In this document: piece by piece, positions 61,249 to 64,000 of the stretch | Position numbering within the stretch: position 1 is the first letter of the stretch | Layout of the letters: the number at the start of each line of letters is the position of its first letter | Assembly (NCBI GenBank): GCA_963795435.1 | Contig: CAWCHV010000009.1 | Location: forward strand, 310,001 to 374,000 | Origin: JAFKFI01 sp963795435 | GTDB lineage: Bacteria > Pseudomonadota > Alphaproteobacteria > Acetobacterales > Acetobacteraceae | DNA: 64,000 nucleotides | Direction of reading: 5' to 3' | Program-made: the position numbers and the translations under genes | Notes under the pieces: model-generated | Database searches by the model: none | Seen by the model: only the letters and a program-made list of their open reading frames with translations | Told to the model about the DNA's origin: nothing

Positions 61249-62015
61249 CCTTCCTGCGCTCCGCCTTGTTCAACCTGTTTTTCTTCGCCAGCACCTTCCT
61301 GCTGTCGGTGTACGGCGCCGGGGTCCGCCTGGTGGCGCCGCACCGCGCCTATCATGTCGTGCGGACCTGGGGGCGGCTGCAGGTCGGGGCGGCGCGAGTG
61401 CTGTGCGGCATCCGTTTTTCAGTGACCGGGCAGGAGCATCTGCCGCCGGGCGCCGCGCTGATCGCCTCGCAGCACCAGTCCACCTTCGATACTGTGATCT
61501 GGCTCTTGCTCGTCCCGCGATGCAGTTACGTGCTGAAGCGGGAGCTGGCCCGAATTCCGCTGTTCGGCGGCCTGGTGAAGCCGTCAGGCATGATCTCGGT
61601 GGACCGCGACGCCGGCGGGACGGCGATGCGCGGGCTGATGCGCGACGGCAAGCGGGCGGCGGCGGATGGACGACAGATCGTGATCTTTCCCGAGGGCACG
61701 CGCGCGGCACCCGGCAGCGTGCTGCCGATCCTGCCCGGAATCGCCGCGCTCGCGGCCAGCACCGGCCTGCCCGTCATCCCGGTCGCGACCGATTCCGGCC
61801 GGCTCTGGGGGCGCCGCGCGTTCCGCAAGCTGCCGGGCGTCATCCGCATCGCCATCCTGCCGCCGCTGCCGCCCCGGCTCCCCCGCACCGAGCTGCTGGA
61901 GCGGCTGGAGGCGATCTACCGCGCCGGGGTGCCTGTGGAAAACTCTGTGGGCAGCCCCCATGACTTGCTCGCGCACAACGCGAGCCGAAAGCGAGAACCT
62001 CTTGATCACAGCTAA
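61245..62015 (+). CDS. plsC: 1-acyl-sn-glycerol-3-phosphate acyltransferase
   Basis: Makes phosphatidic acid from lysophosphatidic acid. N-terminal membrane segment (FLRSALFNLFFFASTFLLS), catalytic HQSTFD (H77, D82), the substrate-binding GLVKPSGMISVDR and FPEGTR (about 148-153). 256 aa. Four-base overlap with ydcF; followed by DUF2125. Confidence 0.94.
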   Translation: MTFLRSALFNLFFFASTFLLSVYGAGVRLVAPHRAYHVVRTWGRLQVGAARVLCGIRFSVTGQEHLPPGAALIASQHQSTFDTVIWLLLVPRCSYVLKRELARIPLFGGLVKPSGMISVDRDAGGTAMRGLMRDGKRAAADGRQIVIFPEGTRAAPGSVLPILPGIAALAASTGLPVIPVATDSGRLWGRRAFRKLPGVIRIAILPPLPPRLPRTELLERLEAIYRAGVPVENSVGSPHDLLAHNASRKREPLDHS

Positions 62016-62063
62016 GTCTAGGGCGGTTCGCTGTTGCCCGGCCGTCGGTTTCGGAGAATGGGG

Positions 62064-63143
62064 ATGAACGGCTCCGGAATGCCGACCCGGAGGCGCGGGC
62101 GCGGCGTCGGGTTGTGGATTGTCGTGCTCGTGCTGGCGCTGCTGGCGGGGCACACGCTGTACTGGCGCTGGGCCACCCAGCGGCTCGAACAGGGCTTTTT
62201 GGCCTGGGCGGCGGATCGGCGGGCGCACGGCTGGGTGGTCCGGGCCGGCGAGCCGGAGCGCGGCGGCTGGCCGCTCGCCGCGGCCGTCAGCCTGCCGGGG
62301 CTCCATGTCGAGGGCGGTCAGGCGGACATCCCCGGCGGGTTCGCCTGGAACGCCGAGCGCGTCCGTCTCTCGATCCGCCTGCTGCAACCCCGATTGCTCA
62401 CGATCGCCGGCGAGGGGATGCAGCGTCTCCGGCTCGGCGAACTGCCGGAGATCCCCTATACCGCCGACCGTCTGCACGCCGAAATCCCGCTCGAGCCGGG
62501 AGTTCCCGCGCACGTGGCGGATATCGCCGCGCGAGACCTGCGGGCCGGGATGCCGGCCGGCAAGGACGCGACAAGCGGGCTCACCATCGGGCTGCTGCAG
62601 ATGCATGGCGAGTTCCGGCCGGCCGCGCCGCAGGGCGAGCCGGCGCTTGCCTTCACCACCAGCGCCGAGGCGATCGGCCTGCCGCCCGATCTGCGTTGGG
62701 CCTTGGGCGGCCGGATCTCGTCGTTGTCGGTGGATGGGGCGTTGAACGGTCCGCTACCCCGCGTGCCTGGCTTCGCCCGCCGGGCCGCGGCCTGGCGCGA
62801 CGGCGGGGGCAGTCTGGCGATCCAGCGCCTGGCGCTCGGCTGGGGTCCGCTCGGACTTTCGGGCAGCGCGACCGTGGCGCTGGACTCGCGCTTGCAGCCG
62901 ATGGGGACGGGCGTCGCGCGGATCGTCGGCTACGCCGAGACGCTGGACGCGCTCGCCGCGTCCGGCGCCGTCACCCGGCAGGCCGCGATGGCGGCCAAGG
63001 CGCTCGCCGGCTTGATCGCCCGCACGCCGGAGGACGGCGGCAAGCCGGAGATCGAGGTGCCGCTCACCTTGCAGGACCGCACCCTGTCGATCCGTCAGAT
63101 CCCCCTCGCGCGCATTCCGGAGTTGATCTGGCCGCCGGAGTGA
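62064..63143 (+). CDS. DUF2125 domain protein
   Basis: A 359-aa inner-membrane-anchored protein (helix about 17-36: LWIVVLVLALLAGHTLYWRW) with a periplasmic DUF2125 domain of repeated beta segments (GGFAWNAERVRLSIRL, LQPRLLTIAGEGMQRLRL). The family is alphaproteobacterial and usually lies near plsC, as here. Function unknown. The ATG at 62064 has GGAGAATGGGG upstream. Confidence 0.88.
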   Translation: MNGSGMPTRRRGRGVGLWIVVLVLALLAGHTLYWRWATQRLEQGFLAWAADRRAHGWVVRAGEPERGGWPLAAAVSLPGLHVEGGQADIPGGFAWNAERVRLSIRLLQPRLLTIAGEGMQRLRLGELPEIPYTADRLHAEIPLEPGVPAHVADIAARDLRAGMPAGKDATSGLTIGLLQMHGEFRPAAPQGEPALAFTTSAEAIGLPPDLRWALGGRISSLSVDGALNGPLPRVPGFARRAAAWRDGGGSLAIQRLALGWGPLGLSGSATVALDSRLQPMGTGVARIVGYAETLDALAASGAVTRQAAMAAKALAGLIARTPEDGGKPEIEVPLTLQDRTLSIRQIPLARIPELIWPPE

Positions 63144-63173
63144 TTCCCCTTTCCGAGCGCAGCGGGGCGGCGC

Positions 63174-63179
63174 TATGCT
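63174..63179 (+). promoter_or_regulatory. candidate -10 of the leader peptide transcript
   Basis: TATGCT ends 6 nt before the ATG of the 15-residue leader; TTCCGA (63151-63156) lies 17 nt upstream as a -35. No ribosome site precedes that ATG, so the leader may be leaderless. Confidence 0.4.
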
Positions 63180-63185
63180 GCGCGG

Positions 63186-63233
63186 ATGACCACCCGGACG
63201 AACATCACGCGAATTAGCGGCCCGGCTGCCTAG
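63186..63233 (+). CDS. possible leader peptide of the ACT-domain gene
   Basis: MTTRTNITRISGPAA followed by TAG. The stop codon lies inside an adjacent perfect hairpin, the geometry of an attenuator. It contains two Ile codons, hinting at branched-chain amino acid control, but the evidence is limited. Confidence 0.4.
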   Translation: MTTRTNITRISGPAA

Positions 63234-63241
63234 CAGCCGGG
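63221..63241 (+). promoter_or_regulatory. attenuator-like hairpin
   Basis: CCCGGCTGC-CTA-GCAGCCGGG is a perfect 9-bp stem with a 3-nt loop that overlaps the leader stop codon. No T-run follows, so it may act on translation or be an antiterminator stem. Confidence 0.55.
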
Positions 63242-63288
63242 GCTTAGCCGCGCCTTCGCCTTCGCGTTTCGTCTGGAGTTCACTCCCA

Positions 63289-63573
63289 ATGTCCGATCTC
63301 AGTCCCTCGCCCTGCGAGGTTGCCGTTCGTTTCATGCTCGACGCCGATGCCTCGCCCGGCCTGCTGCCGCGTCTGCTGCAGCCCTTCGCCAAGCGCGACC
63401 TCACGCCCGACCGCATGTGGTCGCACCGCAGCGGCGGCGTGGTGCATGTCGAGATCGCACTGGAGGCGATGCCGGCGGAAATGGTGTCGCTGGTCGAGGG
63501 AAATCTTCGCCAGGTGGTCGGCGTGCACGGCCTGACACAGGTGCGGCCGGCCGCGCTGTCGCGCGTCGCGTGA
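63289..63573 (+). CDS. ACT-domain-like small protein
   Basis: A 94-aa protein with the beta-alpha-beta pattern of an ACT domain: CEVAVRFMLDADASPGLLPR, then VVHVEIALEAMPAEM and RQVVGVHGLTQVRP. It recalls the amino-acid-binding half of IlvN/IlvH-type regulatory subunits, but no ilvB-like catalytic gene is visible here. The upstream leader and hairpin support amino acid-responsive control. Confidence 0.7.
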   Translation: MSDLSPSPCEVAVRFMLDADASPGLLPRLLQPFAKRDLTPDRMWSHRSGGVVHVEIALEAMPAEMVSLVEGNLRQVVGVHGLTQVRPAALSRVA

Positions 63574-63686
63574 CCTCTCGGCCACGGCGCACCGCCTTGT
63601 CATCCTCCGCTGCTTGGCAAGCACGAGCGGACCTGCGTACGGTGGCGTGAGCGGCACCAGCCGCGGTCACGTTCGGGACGCTCCGC

Positions 63687-64000
63687 ATGGGTCACGGCAT
63701 CACCGCGCTGCTTCTTGCACGGGCGCAGTTCGCCTTCACCCTCGGCTTCCATATCGTGCTGCCGGCGTTCTCGATCGGCCTGGCGAGCTACCTGATGGTG
63801 CTGGAGGCTCTGTGGTTGCGCACCGGTCGTCAGGTCTACCTCGACGTGTTCCAGGTACTGGCTGAAGATCTTCGCCATCAGCTTCGCGATGGGCGTCGTC
63901 TCCGGCGTGGTCATGTCCTACCAGTTCGGCACCAACTGGGCGGTGTTCTCGGACAAGGCCGGCCCGGTGATCGGCCCGCTGATGGGATACGAGGTGCTGA
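63687..64000 (+). CDS. cydA: cytochrome bd ubiquinol oxidase subunit I, 5' part, with one-base frameshift
   Basis: Start of a CydA/CioA-type oxidase subunit, cut by the window edge. The first frame reads FAFTLGFHIVLPAFSIGLAS, with the conserved heme-ligand His22 region. After VYLDVFQ the frame shifts: removing one G at 63854-63855 restores YWLKIFAISFAMGVVSGVVM, then SYQFGTNWAVF, to the window end. No ribosome site is obvious before the ATG at 63687. The enzyme reduces O2 to water with quinol; the rest (and cydB) should lie beyond the window. Confidence 0.85.
   Translation, partial: MGHGITALLLARAQFAFTLGFHIVLPAFSIGLASYLMVLEALWLRTGRQVYLDVFQVLAEDLRHQLRDGRRLRRGHVLPVRHQLGGVLGQGRPGDRPADGIRGA

Noticed and set aside
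1..64000. tRNA or rRNA genes
   Set aside because: No T-arm GGTTCGAATCC-like block with matching stems was found on either strand by eye; a tRNAscan run would be decisive.

Overview
The window is a 64-kb piece of a high-GC alphaproteobacterial chromosome. Gene content and gene order (argH - small lipoprotein - lysA - DUF4175 protein; zinc-ribbon protein - ftsE - ftsX - ydcF - plsC - DUF2125; ubiA / rsmE - gshA; yicC - gmk) point to Rhodospirillales, most probably Acetobacteraceae. That placement is inference from gene families and order; there is no rRNA gene here. No tRNA, IS element, phage or CRISPR array was seen. Genes are tightly packed, with many ATGA/GTGA stop-start overlaps and several convergent genes that overlap by 20-50 nt.

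Region by region. 1-6.9 kb: small protein, phospholipase D-type lipoprotein, gmk and yicC, a secreted small protein, a patatin lipase divergent from a flavodoxin-like protein, and a beta-roll repeat protein behind a 17-nt palindrome. 6.9-13.9 kb: AhpD-like protein, DedA, a hydroxyacid dehydrogenase/SDR pair, queC with a Rap1a/Tai-like protein, moeB with a DsrE-like gene, an SH3 protein and a HAD hydrolase. 14.0-15.5 kb: a three-gene nitrile hydratase / thiocyanate hydrolase-type operon with the beta subunit split in two. 15.5-24 kb: DUF29, a WD40 protein coupled to a COG0523 GTPase, glycosyltransferase, glycogen-debranching-type enzyme, YcgN, a DapA-family aldolase, and an orphan metal-binding ABC lipoprotein/SBP behind a perfect Zur-like box. 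24-32 kb: fdxA, a CarD regulator with a histone-H1-like N-terminus, a 2OG oxygenase, an NTF2-like protein and an unknown three-gene envelope operon (membrane protein, lipoprotein, lytic transglycosylase). 32-45 kb: housekeeping genes (aroC, fabI, pdxH, ubiA, rsmE, gshA) with universal stress, MarR and pirin genes. 45-53 kb: BTAD-TolB-TPR regulator, patatin, tlpA/argH/lptM/lysA, and an orphan His-rich gene with flagellar-type sigma-54 control signals. 53-64 kb: DUF4175, a PEP-CTERM protein with a near-consensus sigma-54 promoter, TPR-sulfotransferase, ftsEX, ydcF, plsC, DUF2125, an ACT-domain gene behind an attenuator-like leader, and the start of cydA.

Four reading frames (about 32.5, 48.5, 52.4 and 63.85 kb) are each broken by exactly one base. 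Three are one extra base in a two-base run, and two hit genes normally kept intact (lysA, cydA), so sequence-level indel errors are at least as likely as true pseudogenes.

Short tandem repeats are concentrated around fdxA-carD (24.0-24.7 kb) and between rsmE and gshA. Regulatory signals best supported by sequence are the Zur-like box (24021-24035), the sigma-54 promoters at 55925 and 51492 (the latter with two upstream dyads), the palindrome at 5532, and the leader-peptide/hairpin at 63186.
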